Assembly: GCA_947490345.1 (NCBI GenBank) | Contig: CANLGL010000022.1 | Span: forward strand, 1 to 64,000 | DNA length: 64,000 nucleotides | Origin: Deltaproteobacteria bacterium | GTDB lineage: Bacteria > Myxococcota_A > UBA796 > SXON01 | Direction of reading: 5' to 3' | In this document: in pieces, positions 45,289-54,241 of the stretch | How the letters are laid out: every line of letters begins with the position of its first letter | How positions within the stretch are numbered: the stretch's first letter is position 1 | Notes under the pieces: generated by a model | What the model saw: only the letters and a program-made list of their open reading frames with translations | Databases searched by the model: none | What the model was told of the DNA's origin: nothing | Translations under genes and position numbers: made by a program

Positions 45289-45965
45289 GCCTGCTCCAGC
45301 GCGCGGACCACGGCGGCGAGATCGTCCGGGGAGCGCGGGCGGGCGGCGGTGACAGCCAGCTCGGTGAGGACGCGGAGCGGGGGACCGTCCACGCGGAGGA
45401 TCCGATCGGCGAGCCGCGCCGCGTCGGCGATGTCGTGCGTCACCAGAACGGTCGTGCAGCCCAACGAGGCGTGCGCGTCGAGAACCAGCCGCTGCATGTC
45501 GCGCCGGGTCGCCGCATCCAACGCGGCGAAGGGCTCGTCGAGCAGCAGCAACTCCGGTCGCGTCACCAGCGCGCGAGCCAGGCTGACCCGCATCCGCTGG
45601 CCCCCCGAAAGGGCCGCCGGGAGCTTGTCGGCGTGCCCGCTCAGGCCCACCGCCTCAATCGCCCGATCGACTTCCCCTTTCTCGGTGTCGACACCCAACT
45701 CGGAGGGCAGGCCGACGTTGTCGCGAACGCTGCGCCACGGGAGAAGCGCGGGGTCCTGGAAGACGAAGCCGACGCGCGCGGGCCGCCCGGTGATCGAGCC
45801 GCCGTCGAGCGGGCGAACGCCCGCCAGGAGCCGCAAGAGCGAAGACTTGCCGCAGCCCGAGGGGCCGAGGATCGCCGTGATGCGGCCGTGCTCCAACACC
45901 AGGTCGAACCCATCGATGATCGAGGCGCCATCGGGCCGCCAGCACGCCCCGGCCACCTGGAGCAT
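45285..45965 (-). CDS. ABC transporter ATP-binding protein (SsuB/TauB type)
   Basis: 226 residues with all ATPase motifs: Walker A GPSGCGKSS, Q-loop VFQDPALLPW, signature LSGGQRMRVSLARAL, Walker B LLLLDEPFAALD and switch His in VTHD. It pairs with the overlapping permease. The ATG at 45965 lies six bases after the folE stop, so this reads as a folE-ATPase-permease operon. Confidence 0.92.
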   Translation of the reverse strand: MLQVAGACWRPDGASIIDGFDLVLEHGRITAILGPSGCGKSSLLRLLAGVRPLDGGSITGRPARVGFVFQDPALLPWRSVRDNVGLPSELGVDTEKGEVDRAIEAVGLSGHADKLPAALSGGQRMRVSLARALVTRPELLLLDEPFAALDAATRRDMQRLVLDAHASLGCTTVLVTHDIADAARLADRILRVDGPPLRVLTELAVTAARPRSPDDLAAVVRALEQA

Positions 45966-45970
45966 CGCGT

Positions 45971-46489
45971 TCAGGGACTGCCGCAAAAAAGCGACGCGCT
46001 GCCATCCCCGCGCCGCGCCACCGTGACGATCTCGCCGGTGGACTCGACCCCGCGCATCTCCATGCACAGTTGCCGCGCCCGAATCCGGACCGCGACCGGC
46101 GCCCCGAGGGCGGCGTGCAGATGCGCCGCGAGCTGGGCGCCAAGCCGTTCCTGGAGCTGGGGCTGCCGCGCGAAGTGGCGCGCCGCCCGGGTGATGGCGC
46201 CGAGCCCGGCAATGCGCTCACTCGGCACGTAGACCACGTCCACCGAGCCGAAGAACGGCAACAGATGATGGGCGCACAAGCTGTAGAAGGGGAGCGACAA
46301 GAGCTGCACCTCGTCGCCCGCGCTCGGGGCCGCGAAGGTGTCCAGAGCCGGGAGCGGCTGCCCGGGAGCGAAGTCCCGCAGCACCGTCAAGAGCCGCGCG
46401 GGGGTGTCCGCGCACTCGGAGTCGGTATCGTAGCCCAGCGCGCTCAGAACCCCGCGGAGCGCGGCCACATCCTGCGCAGTGATGCTCAC
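45971..46489 (-). CDS. folE: GTP cyclohydrolase I
   Basis: First enzyme of tetrahydrofolate/pterin synthesis, opening GTP to dihydroneopterin triphosphate. The 172 residues contain the zinc and catalytic motif SLCAHHLLPFFG, then GLGAITRAARHFARQPQLQERLG, and the final zinc Cys in RQLCMEMRGVE. It starts with GTG. It is the first gene of an operon with an ABC transporter pair and diverges from the TPR gene. Confidence 0.93.
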   Translation of the reverse strand: MSITAQDVAALRGVLSALGYDTDSECADTPARLLTVLRDFAPGQPLPALDTFAAPSAGDEVQLLSLPFYSLCAHHLLPFFGSVDVVYVPSERIAGLGAITRAARHFARQPQLQERLGAQLAAHLHAALGAPVAVRIRARQLCMEMRGVESTGEIVTVARRGDGSASLFCGSP

Positions 46490-46524
46490 CTCGGCAGGTT
46501 AACGCGCCGCTCCCGAGAGGCTGC

Positions 46525-47784
46525 GTGTCCGACAGTGGTGAGGGCGCCAAGGCGCTGCACGAGGCGATGACACTCCTACAGAAGGGGGAGCTTCCCCAGG
46601 TGTACGCCCTGGCGTTGTCCGCCCTCGAAGCCTTCTCCGGCGATCAGGACCGCACCGGCGCCGCAGCGGCGCATCAGGTGGCCGCGATCGCATCGGTGGG
46701 CATGGGCCGCTACGCCGACGCCGTGCAGCATGTGGACGCAGGAATCGTCTTGCGAGAGAGCACGGGCGATCTCGAAGGGGTCGCGTCGTTGTGGCAGGAG
46801 CGCATGGAGCTGTGCTTGCGCGCCGGCGACGTGCAGAACGCCCGCCTCGCTGCCCAAGCGCAGGTCGAGGCGTGGGAGCGGACGACCGACTCGGAGGGGC
46901 TCGCCCACTCGCGACACCAGCTCTCCCAACTGCTCTTGGAGCTGGGCGACGACGGCGTTGCAGAGGCGACCGTGCAGACCGCGCTCGGGGCGCTCGACCC
47001 TACGGCGCATGCCCGCGCGCGCTCGGCGCTCCTGCTCCTCTACAGCAACATCTGGCTGTCCCGACGCGAGCCGGTACGGGCGCTCGACAAGGCGCGTGAG
47101 GGCCTGGACAGCGCCCGCGCCGCCAAGAACCGCGCCGCCGAGATCGACGCGTTGCAGCAATGCGGCATCGTGCTGGCGGCGGGCGGCGACTGGACCCAGG
47201 CCCGACGCGCGCTCACCGAGGCGCTCGTGGGCCGTGAGCTGCTGAAAGACCTCCCCGGGCGCGCCGCGACGCTGCGCGAGCTGGCCGCCGCCGAGCTGGC
47301 CTTGGGCAAGGTGGACGACGCCATCGCACACCTCGACTACGCGGCGCGCACCCTCGGCCAGATTGGCAACATCGTGGGCCAGATCGCGATGCTGCAGGCC
47401 CTCGCTGAAGCTGCCGACGGCGCCGGCCAGACGGAGGTTGCCCTCAAGGCGGCCCGCGACCTGGTCACCGCCGCCACCCAGACCGGTGATCGCGAGGCCG
47501 AGGCGGGCGCGTGGTTCATGCTCGCGACGCGCGCCGCCGGCTCCGGCGATCTCGCTACCGCCATCCAAGCCTTTCGGACCGCCAACGAGATTCAGGAGGT
47601 GCTGGGGCTCGCGCATGAAGCCGCCGTCAGCCAGGGGATGCTCGGCCAGGTGCTGGCGGCACACGGCGAGGTGGTCGCCGGTCGCGCGGCGTTGGAAGCG
47701 AGCCTGGTGCGCCTCGACGCGCTGAGCAGCGAAGCGGCCGATACCGTGCGTGAGGTCCTTGCCGAGTTGGACGTGCCGGGGTGA
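46525..47784 (+). CDS. TPR-repeat protein
   Basis: 419 residues of helix-turn-helix TPR-like repeats throughout (for example GDWTQARRALTEALVG, GKVDDAIAHLDYAARTLGQ, GDLATAIQAFRTANEIQEVLG). There is no signal peptide, so it is probably a cytoplasmic scaffold; partner unknown. The GTG at 46525 has GAGAGG upstream. It overlaps the CoaB-like gene by GTGA. Confidence 0.75.
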   Translation: MSDSGEGAKALHEAMTLLQKGELPQVYALALSALEAFSGDQDRTGAAAAHQVAAIASVGMGRYADAVQHVDAGIVLRESTGDLEGVASLWQERMELCLRAGDVQNARLAAQAQVEAWERTTDSEGLAHSRHQLSQLLLELGDDGVAEATVQTALGALDPTAHARARSALLLLYSNIWLSRREPVRALDKAREGLDSARAAKNRAAEIDALQQCGIVLAAGGDWTQARRALTEALVGRELLKDLPGRAATLRELAAAELALGKVDDAIAHLDYAARTLGQIGNIVGQIAMLQALAEAADGAGQTEVALKAARDLVTAATQTGDREAEAGAWFMLATRAAGSGDLATAIQAFRTANEIQEVLGLAHEAAVSQGMLGQVLAAHGEVVAGRAALEASLVRLDALSSEAADTVREVLAELDVPG

Positions 47785-48419
47785 CCACTCGCACCGCCCT
47801 CATCACGGCGGGCGGCACCCGCAACCCGATCGATGCCATCCGCGCGCTCAGCGCCGGCTCCACCGGGCTCACCGGGATCGAGTTGGCAAGGCAATTGGCC
47901 GGGCAGTTCGACGTCCACCTGCTCGGCAGCACCGAGGCCTGTCTTCGGGCCCGGCTGATGAGTCCGGAGCTGGCTCACAGCGAGTTCGGGTCCACGCGGG
48001 ACCTGATGGCGAAAGTGGAGGCTGCGCTGCGCGCCCGACCGGGCGGCGTGCTCATCCACAGCGCCGCAGTTGGGGACTACGAAGCTGCCGCCACCGACCA
48101 GAAGTTGCCCAGCGGTCAGCGCGAGCTGGTCCTGGGCCTCACACCCACTCCGAAGATCGTCGACAACGTCCGCGAGTGGGATCCCGACGTCTTCCTGGTC
48201 AGCTTCAAAGCGGGCAGCCCCGACTGGAGCGACGAGAAGCTCGAAGCGGTGGCCCGCGAGCAGTTGGAGCGCACCCACAGCGACCTGGTATTCGCCAATC
48301 GCCTCGGCCAGCTCGGGTCGAGCTGCATGCTCCTGGATGCGGTGGGGACTCGTCGCTTCGCGCGGCGTGAGGTGGCGCTGGCGGCGCTCGGGGAGCGGGT
48401 GATCGAAGCGCGGGGGTGA
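47781..48419 (+). CDS. Stand-alone CoaB-like phosphopantothenoylcysteine synthetase
   Basis: 212 residues matching the CoaB half of Dfp: TALITAGGTRNPIDAIRALSAGSTG, then VLIHSAAVGDYEA (A-x-x-D-Y), PTPKIVDNVREWDPDVFLVSFKAG, and HSDLVFANRLG. CoaB ligates cysteine to 4-phosphopantothenate in coenzyme A synthesis. The CoaC decarboxylase half is absent. The Lys of the usual KI(K/R)K segment appears as DQKLPSG. It could serve CoA synthesis or a related ligation. The GTG start overlaps the TPR gene. Confidence 0.75.
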   Translation: MTTRTALITAGGTRNPIDAIRALSAGSTGLTGIELARQLAGQFDVHLLGSTEACLRARLMSPELAHSEFGSTRDLMAKVEAALRARPGGVLIHSAAVGDYEAAATDQKLPSGQRELVLGLTPTPKIVDNVREWDPDVFLVSFKAGSPDWSDEKLEAVAREQLERTHSDLVFANRLGQLGSSCMLLDAVGTRRFARREVALAALGERVIEARG

Positions 48420-48452
48420 GCGCTGAGCTGACGTACGCATGCCAACCGGAGT

Positions 48453-49028
48453 ATGGTGCCCGTGATGCCCGTGGCCCCCCTCCCTCGAATGGCGGAAGCG
48501 GAGTACCTGGCGTGGGAGGAGACCCAGACGGAGAAACACGAGTTCGTCAACGGCGAGATCGTGGCGATGTCGGGAGTGTCCGATGCCCACAATCGCGTTC
48601 AGGTGAACCTCGCGGGTGCATTGATCCCGCGCCTGCGCGGCTCGCCGTGCCGCCTCAACCTCTCCGAGCTGCGCGTCCGGATCGCTGAGACGGGCCTCTA
48701 CGCCTACCCGGACCTCACCATCGTCTGTGGGCCGGCAGAGTACGCGCCGACGCGCCCGGAGTCGCTGGTCAATCCCCGGGTCATCATCGAGGTCCTGAGC
48801 GAGGCCACCGCGAACTACGATCTCGGCGCCAAAGCGGCCCACTACCGGCATCGGCCCAGCGTCGAGACCCTGCTCTTCGTGGACTCCCGGGCCCGCCTCG
48901 TCCAGCGCCAGGACCGCAATCCTGACGGCACGTGGACACTCGCGGAGCAGACGGCTGGCGAGGTTCGGCTGCTCGACTTCGTCGTGCCGATGGACGAGAT
49001 CTACGAGGCGGTCGCGCTCAGCGGATGA
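48453..49028 (+). CDS. Uma2 family (DUF820) restriction-endonuclease-fold protein
   Basis: 191 residues with the Uma2 pattern: MAEAEYLAWEETQTEKHEFVNGEIVAMSG, AHNRVQVNLAGALIPRL, then the PD-(D/E)xK-like core AYPDLTIVCGP and PRVIIEVLSEATANYDLGAK, and YRHRPSVETLLFVDS. These are predicted nucleases often found as orphan genes. An internal ATG at the MAEAEYLAW segment is an alternative start. Confidence 0.85.
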   Translation: MVPVMPVAPLPRMAEAEYLAWEETQTEKHEFVNGEIVAMSGVSDAHNRVQVNLAGALIPRLRGSPCRLNLSELRVRIAETGLYAYPDLTIVCGPAEYAPTRPESLVNPRVIIEVLSEATANYDLGAKAAHYRHRPSVETLLFVDSRARLVQRQDRNPDGTWTLAEQTAGEVRLLDFVVPMDEIYEAVALSG

Positions 49029-49094
49029 GAACGCGGCTTCAGCGCAGCATGGTGACCACCCCGAGCACCGACGTCTTCCCGACGCCCCGACCCG

Positions 49095-49850
49095 CTACCG
49101 CGCCCGCGCACAACAGCGAAACCCCGTCGAATAGTCGTGGTAACTTCGGTCGTGGGCTGTGGTCACGTAGGTGCAGCCCTCCCCGTTGATCTCGGCATCC
49201 GCGTAAAAACCACCCCGGAAGCTCCCCGCCTCGTCGGCAATCCACTCGTGCAGGTTTCCGTGCAGGTCAAAGGCGCCGACCCCGCTCACGCAGGCCGCAA
49301 AGGCGCCCGACGCCGCGACGGTTCCCGCCTGCTGGTTGATGCCAGGGTCGTTCATGTGCTCGGCATCCCACACCCCATCGCAGGTGCCAAAGTAGTCGCA
49401 GACCGGGTGACCACCCGCGTAGTGGTCGTTGCAGGCAGCCACATCGTAAGTATTTCCGTACGGCCACGTGGTGCCCGCCGCGCCTTGACACGCTAGCAGC
49501 CACTCGGGGTCGGTGCACAGCCGCTTTCCGGACGCCTCGCAGGCCGCCGACGCCTCGTCCCCAGAGATGTAGCCCTGCGGCACCTCCCCGGTGGCCACAA
49601 CCGCCCGCACCTCGCGCCCAGCGACTACTTCATAGGGCGAGGCCGCGACCCACTCGTCGCCCACCCGCTCCTCGAGCCGTGCCTCCGCGACATCGATGCA
49701 GACCGCTTGATCGAGGAGGACCATGCCATCGGGGCAGGGCCCGGTTTCGCCCGTGTCGGCGGTGTCGGCGGTCTCGGCGATGTCGGCGGCGCCACTGTCG
49801 CGCGCGTCCGGGCGTCCACCCGCCTCGCCGCAACCGACGACCAGCGCCAA
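49095..49850 (-). CDS. Formylglycine-generating-enzyme-like lipoprotein
   Basis: About 251 residues of sulfatase-modifying-factor type: GYISGDEASAACEASGKRLCTDPEWLLACQG, YGNTYDVAACND, GAFDLHGNLHEWIAD, SFRGGFY and YHDYSTGFRCC. An N-terminal VVGC lipobox and a Thr/Ala/Asp linker suggest a lipoprotein, and the Cys pairs look structural. Start choice is uncertain: TTG at 49850 gives a very short signal, while ATT at 49862 with GGAGGG upstream gives a more normal one. The copper-monooxygenase-like gene ends 15 bases upstream. Confidence 0.75.
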   Translation of the reverse strand: MALVVGCGEAGGRPDARDSGAADIAETADTADTGETGPCPDGMVLLDQAVCIDVAEARLEERVGDEWVAASPYEVVAGREVRAVVATGEVPQGYISGDEASAACEASGKRLCTDPEWLLACQGAAGTTWPYGNTYDVAACNDHYAGGHPVCDYFGTCDGVWDAEHMNDPGINQQAGTVAASGAFAACVSGVGAFDLHGNLHEWIADEAGSFRGGFYADAEINGEGCTYVTTAHDRSYHDYSTGFRCCARAR

Positions 49851-49864
49851 CGCGCCGGGAATCC

Positions 49865-50806
49865 CTAGCCCTCCCAGAGGACACCGTCGCTCGTCTCGAC
49901 CACCTCGCACGCGGCGGTGATGCTGAACGGCGTAAAGACGATGGCCATGTTGCACATCTCGTCGGTCGACAACAGGCCGTAGTTCACCGGCGCGTCCCCA
50001 TCATTGAACCAGCTACACGTGAACTCGAAGCCCTGCCCGGCGGGAATCACCAGCGGCGCGCTGTACTGGGTGATGAGCGGGTCGTGCCAATCGTAGTTTT
50101 CGTAGAAGACTGGGCCAGTGGTGACTCCATCGAACGGGGCGATGGTGAAGGCCGTCGCCTGGGCATGGGTGTGCGACGCGAGGAACTGCACCTCGACGTC
50201 CTCGTTCATCACGCACCGGCTCCACTCGGTGTGCTCGGCACCCACGGGAATCTCAAGGTTCTCGTCGCGCACCGTCCCGCCCCAAATGCCGTCCACAACG
50301 TCCTCTTGCGGGATGGTGAGGCCGTTGAGGTACGAGTAGATGGCCACGTCCTCGTCAGTCGTGTTGACGTAGTGCACCTCGTGGAGGATCTGAATCCCCG
50401 CCGGAAGGTTGGCGGCGACCCCGGCTGGCAGGGCCAGCGTGCCTTCCGCCTCCCCCTGGTTGCCGAACATCATCACCACATCCTCCATCACGGTGGTGTC
50501 GGCGTACAGATCAGCGCAGTCGTAGTCGCCCGACGCGATCGGCGTGTCGCCCAGCGCCGTGGTCGACAGCGTCATGTGGTGGGTGCCCGGCGTCTGGAGG
50601 TACTCGACCCGGTTGACCGCCGCGGCCTCGGTGGTCGGGAGGTCGTAGACCGAGCACAACCAGACCTCGGTGTGGGCCGGGGCGTTGCCGAACATCGTAA
50701 GCTGGAACCCGTCGCCCGCGGCGGGCGGCGCCAGCACGGGGAGCGCGTCGGCATCGGCGCTGTCGGTGGGGAAGGTCGAGCAGGAGAGGAGAAGGGTGAG
50801 GAGCAT
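49865..50806 (-). CDS. PHM/DBM-like copper monooxygenase-fold lipoprotein
   Basis: 313 residues. The signal MLLTLLLSC carries a lipobox. The body resembles copper type II ascorbate-dependent monooxygenases: HHMTLSTTALGD, EVHYVNTTDED, FLASHTHAQATAF (HTH copper-ligand pair), FEFTCSWFNDGD and a C-terminal STDEMCNMAIVF, matching the DEMC segment with its Met ligand. It is likely an exported copper protein; hydroxylase activity is inferred only. ACCTCC-complementary sequence and ATG placement at 50806 support the start. Confidence 0.7.
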   Translation of the reverse strand: MLLTLLLSCSTFPTDSADADALPVLAPPAAGDGFQLTMFGNAPAHTEVWLCSVYDLPTTEAAAVNRVEYLQTPGTHHMTLSTTALGDTPIASGDYDCADLYADTTVMEDVVMMFGNQGEAEGTLALPAGVAANLPAGIQILHEVHYVNTTDEDVAIYSYLNGLTIPQEDVVDGIWGGTVRDENLEIPVGAEHTEWSRCVMNEDVEVQFLASHTHAQATAFTIAPFDGVTTGPVFYENYDWHDPLITQYSAPLVIPAGQGFEFTCSWFNDGDAPVNYGLLSTDEMCNMAIVFTPFSITAACEVVETSDGVLWEG

Positions 50807-50853
50807 GGTGCCGGAGGTAACCCCCGCCGACGCTCGATCCGAGAGCCATGCCC

Positions 50854-51061
50854 AGCCATGCCCCCCGAAAAGCGACACCTTCCCAAGCCATGCCCCCCAA
50901 TTTGCGACACTGGCGCCACCGACGGCGTCCGAGCCGCCGGCTGGTGCCAAATTCTCGGCGTTGGTTCGTAGCGGAATTGTCGAAAGCGCGCGGGCTCGGG
51001 GTCTACTGTCGCAAATTACCCCCCATGGCTCGGCCACTGTCGCAATTCGGGGGCCATGGCT
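50854..51061 (+). repeat. Dispersed four-unit inverted element, copy D
   Basis: Direct units lie at 50854-50878 (AGCCATGCCCCCC...GCGACAC) and 50886-50910. Inverted units lie at 51007-51030 and 51038-51061. Phasing is 32 and 31 bp. The core carries GCGTTGGTTCGTAGCGG inside an AATTC/GAATT stem (50950-50978). In the third unit the middle run is CCCCCC where GGGGGG is expected. It fills the space between cysC and the copper-protein gene. An extra partial unit lies at 50845-50853. Confidence 0.75.
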
Positions 51062-51068
51062 GCGCTGC

Positions 51069-51680
51069 CTAGCGCTTCAAAACCCCGGCCGCCGCGAGCT
51101 GATCCAGAATCTGCATCGCGCACTCGTCCACCGAACCCTCACCGGTCTTGATGAGCATCTCGGCAGACAACGGCTCCTCGTAAGGAGCGCTGATGCCGGT
51201 GAACTCGGGGATCTGCCCGGCGCGGGCCTTCTTGTAGAGCCCCTTCGGGTCGCGTTCTTCGCACACCTCAAGCGACGCGTGGACGTAGGCCTCGAAGAAG
51301 CTGCCCGCCGGCATGATGGCGCGCACGGCGTCGCGATCGGCGCGGTAGGGCGAGATGAACGCGGTCAGGGTGATCACGCAGGCATCCGCGAAGAGCTTGG
51401 CCACCTCGCCAATGCGGCGGATGTTCTCCGTGCGGTCAGCCGGGGAAAAGCCGAGGTCCTTGTTCAGGCCGAAGCGGATGTTGTCGCCGTCGAGAACGTA
51501 GCAGACATGACCACGCTCCAGGAGCATCTGCTCGGCGCGGCGGGCGATGGTGCTTTTGCCCGAGGCGCTCAACCCGGTGAGCCACACCACCGCACCCTTC
51601 TGGCCAACGGTGGCCTCGCGCTCTTCGGGGGTCACGATGGCGCCGTGCCAGGTGATGTTCTTGCTCGTGGGCTGGGACAT
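51069..51680 (-). CDS. cysC: Adenylyl-sulfate kinase
   Basis: Phosphorylates APS to PAPS for sulfate assimilation or sulfation. It is 203 residues. Walker A is [11 protein letters not shown], followed by [46 protein letters not shown] and [18 protein letters not shown], all diagnostic of CysC. The ATG at 51680 has GGAG five bases upstream. No ATP sulfurylase gene is nearby. The stop lies eight bases from the structured element. Confidence 0.94.
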   Translation of the reverse strand: MSQPTSKNITWHGAIVTPEEREATVGQKGAVVWLTGLSASGKSTIARRAEQMLLERGHVCYVLDGDNIRFGLNKDLGFSPADRTENIRRIGEVAKLFADACVITLTAFISPYRADRDAVRAIMPAGSFFEAYVHASLEVCEERDPKGLYKKARAGQIPEFTGISAPYEEPLSAEMLIKTGEGSVDECAMQILDQLAAAGVLKR

Positions 51681-51787
51681 GGGAACTCCGGGGTGGCGCC
51701 TGCTACTGCATCGGCGGAGGCTCCGCAAGGGCGGCGGCGGCGCGATAGTTGGCCGCGGTGCGATGGCCAGTCACTCATGCCGCCGCT

Positions 51788-51954
51788 GCGGCTCCCAAAG
51801 CCATGAAACGCCCAGCGGCATGGGGGACTGCGGGGATGGGGAGAGGGCCGCGTCCCAGCGCGTTATTTTCGCGCTGGGCGCCGCAGGCCGGAAAGCGGAG
51901 CTTGGAGGCCGGAGGGAACGGCCCGGTAGGGGAAGGGGCCTCGCCCCTTCCCCC
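51788..51954 (+). repeat. Dispersed double-hairpin element, copy 2
   Basis: Second copy of the element at 26113-26283. Hairpin 1 pairs 51854-51862 (CCCAGCGCG) with 51870-51878 around a TTATTTT loop. Hairpin 2 pairs 51929-51939 with 51943-51953. Stem sequences differ from copy 1 while base pairing is kept. It is in plus orientation, ending just before the start region of the membrane-protein gene. Confidence 0.75.
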
Positions 51955-51982
51955 GAGTTTCCTGACAGTACTTGGGTACGCG

Positions 51983-53410
51983 GTGGTCGGCGCGGCGGTG
52001 TCCCTCGCGGTGGGGCTTCGCGGTTTCGCGGCCGATGCGGCGGCGCTGTTCGACAGTGGCTCGCCCATGGCGGCGGTGGCCAGGACGCTCGCGGGTCAGG
52101 TGGGCGAGCATCCGGCGCTTTTGATCCTCGCCGGCGTGGGCGGTGCGGTGTCCGGTGGCGGGCTCCGCTGGTCACTGGGAGAGGTCGGCGCGCGCCGGGA
52201 GTGGTTGGCGGTGGCCGCGCTGCTGTCTCCCGCGCTCCTGACTGGCACCCAGCACGGTCTCTGGGCCTCCTGGTCTCTGGGCCTCGCCGCCGCGGCGCTG
52301 TCCGCCTGGCCGGTCGCGCCAGTCAGGGCGGCCGTGGTCACCGGAGCCATCGCGCTCTTTTCCCCCCCTGCGGCGGTGGCCTGCGCGCTCGCCGGATTCG
52401 TCCTGCGCCCTGGCGCGGGGCCGGTGGTCCTGGCCGGGCTCGCGGCGACCCTCGGAGAGCGCGGCGCCATCGACGTCACCGGGCTCGCCGCCGTGAGCGT
52501 TTGGCGGGGTGCGAGCGGCCTCGGCACGGCGGGCGTGTTGGTGATCCCCGCGCTCGTGGCGCTCGGGGGTCCTTGGCGCCTGCGCATCGCCGGGATCCTC
52601 GCCGCTGTCCTCGCCTTCGGGCCGCTCGTCGTCCCTCCGAGCGCCAGCGGCAGCACCTTGCCGATCCCCCTCCCCGCCCTCCCCTTCGCCCTCCTGGGCG
52701 CCGAAACCGGCTGGATGGGGGCGGGCGTCGTGGCCGTGGCCGCGCTCACGATCGGCGCCATGGCGTCATCACCCCGACGTGCGGCCCTCTGCCTGGCGCT
52801 CTTGGCCGCCGAGGGGCTGGCCAGCGTGGCGCGAGCGCCGTCGCCCCTCCCCGTCGCGACCCCACGCGCGGTCGACGCCCTTGGGGAGCGGAGCGGCGTG
52901 ATCCTTTACCTCCCCGTGGGGCTCGTCTCGGTAAGCGAGCCGGTGCGGGCCCCGTTGTGGCGTCATCAGGCGAAACTACACGGACGCGCCATCTACGCGG
53001 ATGCTCGCTCGGTCACGGACGTCGATCCCATCCTCGGGGAGCCCGGCGTGATCGCCCTGTCGTCGCTGTTGCACCCCGAAGCCGGCTGGCTCATTCCCCC
53101 ACTCGATGGGGGGACGGTGCTCCGGGCGCTCGGGGTGACCGAGCTGGTGCTGGACCGCGCCGCGCTCGACCGCGCTGCGCTCGCAAAACTCGACCCGGTG
53201 CTTGCCCGCCTGTATGGCCCTCCTCAACGTGATGTGGCCGCGGGGATCGATCTCTGGCGCATCGAGGCCGTGGGGGAACGCAACCTTCCGAACCCCCCGC
53301 ACTTACGACAGGAGGGCGACGATGGCACGACGACCTGGCTGACGGTCGAGGAGCTCTTGGCGAGTGGTCGGCAGCCGACGCCGCCGACCCCGGTGGAGGA
53401 GGCGCCGTGA
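51983..53410 (+). CDS. Polytopic membrane protein, paralogue of the one at 15183
   Basis: About 475 residues with eight to ten hydrophobic segments and a soluble C-terminal region (GVILYLPVGLVSVSEPVRAPLWRHQAKLHGRAIY; ITELVLD-like VTELVLDRAAL). The layout and the HGR-containing segment resemble the protein at 15183-16814. The family is not recognised, and a GT-C-like role is only a guess. The start is uncertain: GTG at 51983, or CTG at 51962 closer to the hairpin element. The tail is Pro/Thr-rich. Confidence 0.6.
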   Translation: MVGAAVSLAVGLRGFAADAAALFDSGSPMAAVARTLAGQVGEHPALLILAGVGGAVSGGGLRWSLGEVGARREWLAVAALLSPALLTGTQHGLWASWSLGLAAAALSAWPVAPVRAAVVTGAIALFSPPAAVACALAGFVLRPGAGPVVLAGLAATLGERGAIDVTGLAAVSVWRGASGLGTAGVLVIPALVALGGPWRLRIAGILAAVLAFGPLVVPPSASGSTLPIPLPALPFALLGAETGWMGAGVVAVAALTIGAMASSPRRAALCLALLAAEGLASVARAPSPLPVATPRAVDALGERSGVILYLPVGLVSVSEPVRAPLWRHQAKLHGRAIYADARSVTDVDPILGEPGVIALSSLLHPEAGWLIPPLDGGTVLRALGVTELVLDRAALDRAALAKLDPVLARLYGPPQRDVAAGIDLWRIEAVGERNLPNPPHLRQEGDDGTTTWLTVEELLASGRQPTPPTPVEEAP

Positions 53411-53422
53411 TAGAAGCGCCGA

Positions 53423-54241
53423 ATGTCTGACTCGAACCTTCGCCTCGCGCGGATTGACGCCGCCGCTGCGGCCCTCCGCGCCGCGTTCGGCGACCCTGTG
53501 GATGTGGTGATTGTACTCGGCAGCGGCCTGGGCGACGTGGCCCAACGCGTCGCGGAAGCCACCGTGGTGGAGTTCGCCACCCTCGGCCTGCCCACCAGCG
53601 GGGTCATCGGGCATGCCGGCCGCGCGGTGTACGGCCGGCTTGGCGGGCGGAGGGTGCTGCTGCTGCAGGGCCGGGCGCACGTCTACGAGGGCCACCCGCT
53701 CGACACCGTGGTGCTGGCGGTCCGGGCCTGCGCGCGGTGGGGGGTCAAAGGGCTCATCCTCTGCAGCGCCGTCGGTGGGGTGGACCCGACCCTGCTCCCA
53801 GGCAGCATCACCCTGGTGTCCGACCACCTCAACCTGTCCGGCGCCAATCCGCTGCAAGGGCCCAATCTCGACGCGATCGGGATTCGTTTTCCCGACCTCA
53901 CCCACCTGTACTCCCCTCGCCTGCGCGGCATCGCGCAAGCGGCCAGCCCCACGCCGCTGCCCGAGGGCGTGTACGCGTGCATGCGCGGGCCCTCCTACGA
54001 GACGCCGGCGGAGATCAGGATGCTGGCGGGCCTCGGCGCCAACGTCGTGGGGATGAGCATGGTGCACGAGTCGATCGCGGCCCGACACGCGGGCTTGGAG
54101 GTGCTCGGCTTTGCGGTGGTGTCCAACGCTGCCGCGGGCCTGTCCGCGGCGGAGCTCACCCACGTCGAGGTCACCGAGGCCAGCCGACAAGCGGCGGGGC
54201 GCCTCGGCGCGCTTCTGGCGCGGGTCGTGGAGCAGTGGTGA
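53423..54241 (+). CDS. punA: Purine nucleoside phosphorylase (trimeric type)
   Basis: Phosphorolyses purine nucleosides to base plus ribose-1-phosphate. It is 272 residues with phosphate-site VIVLGSGLGD, the LLLQGRAHVYEGHP segment, SAVGGVDPTLLPGSITLVSDHLN, GPSYETPAEIRML with the base-site Glu, and ANVVGMSMVHESIAARHAG. It overlaps cytidine deaminase by GTGA and faces the upp-hpt operon. Confidence 0.94.
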   Translation: MSDSNLRLARIDAAAAALRAAFGDPVDVVIVLGSGLGDVAQRVAEATVVEFATLGLPTSGVIGHAGRAVYGRLGGRRVLLLQGRAHVYEGHPLDTVVLAVRACARWGVKGLILCSAVGGVDPTLLPGSITLVSDHLNLSGANPLQGPNLDAIGIRFPDLTHLYSPRLRGIAQAASPTPLPEGVYACMRGPSYETPAEIRMLAGLGANVVGMSMVHESIAARHAGLEVLGFAVVSNAAAGLSAAELTHVEVTEASRQAAGRLGALLARVVEQW

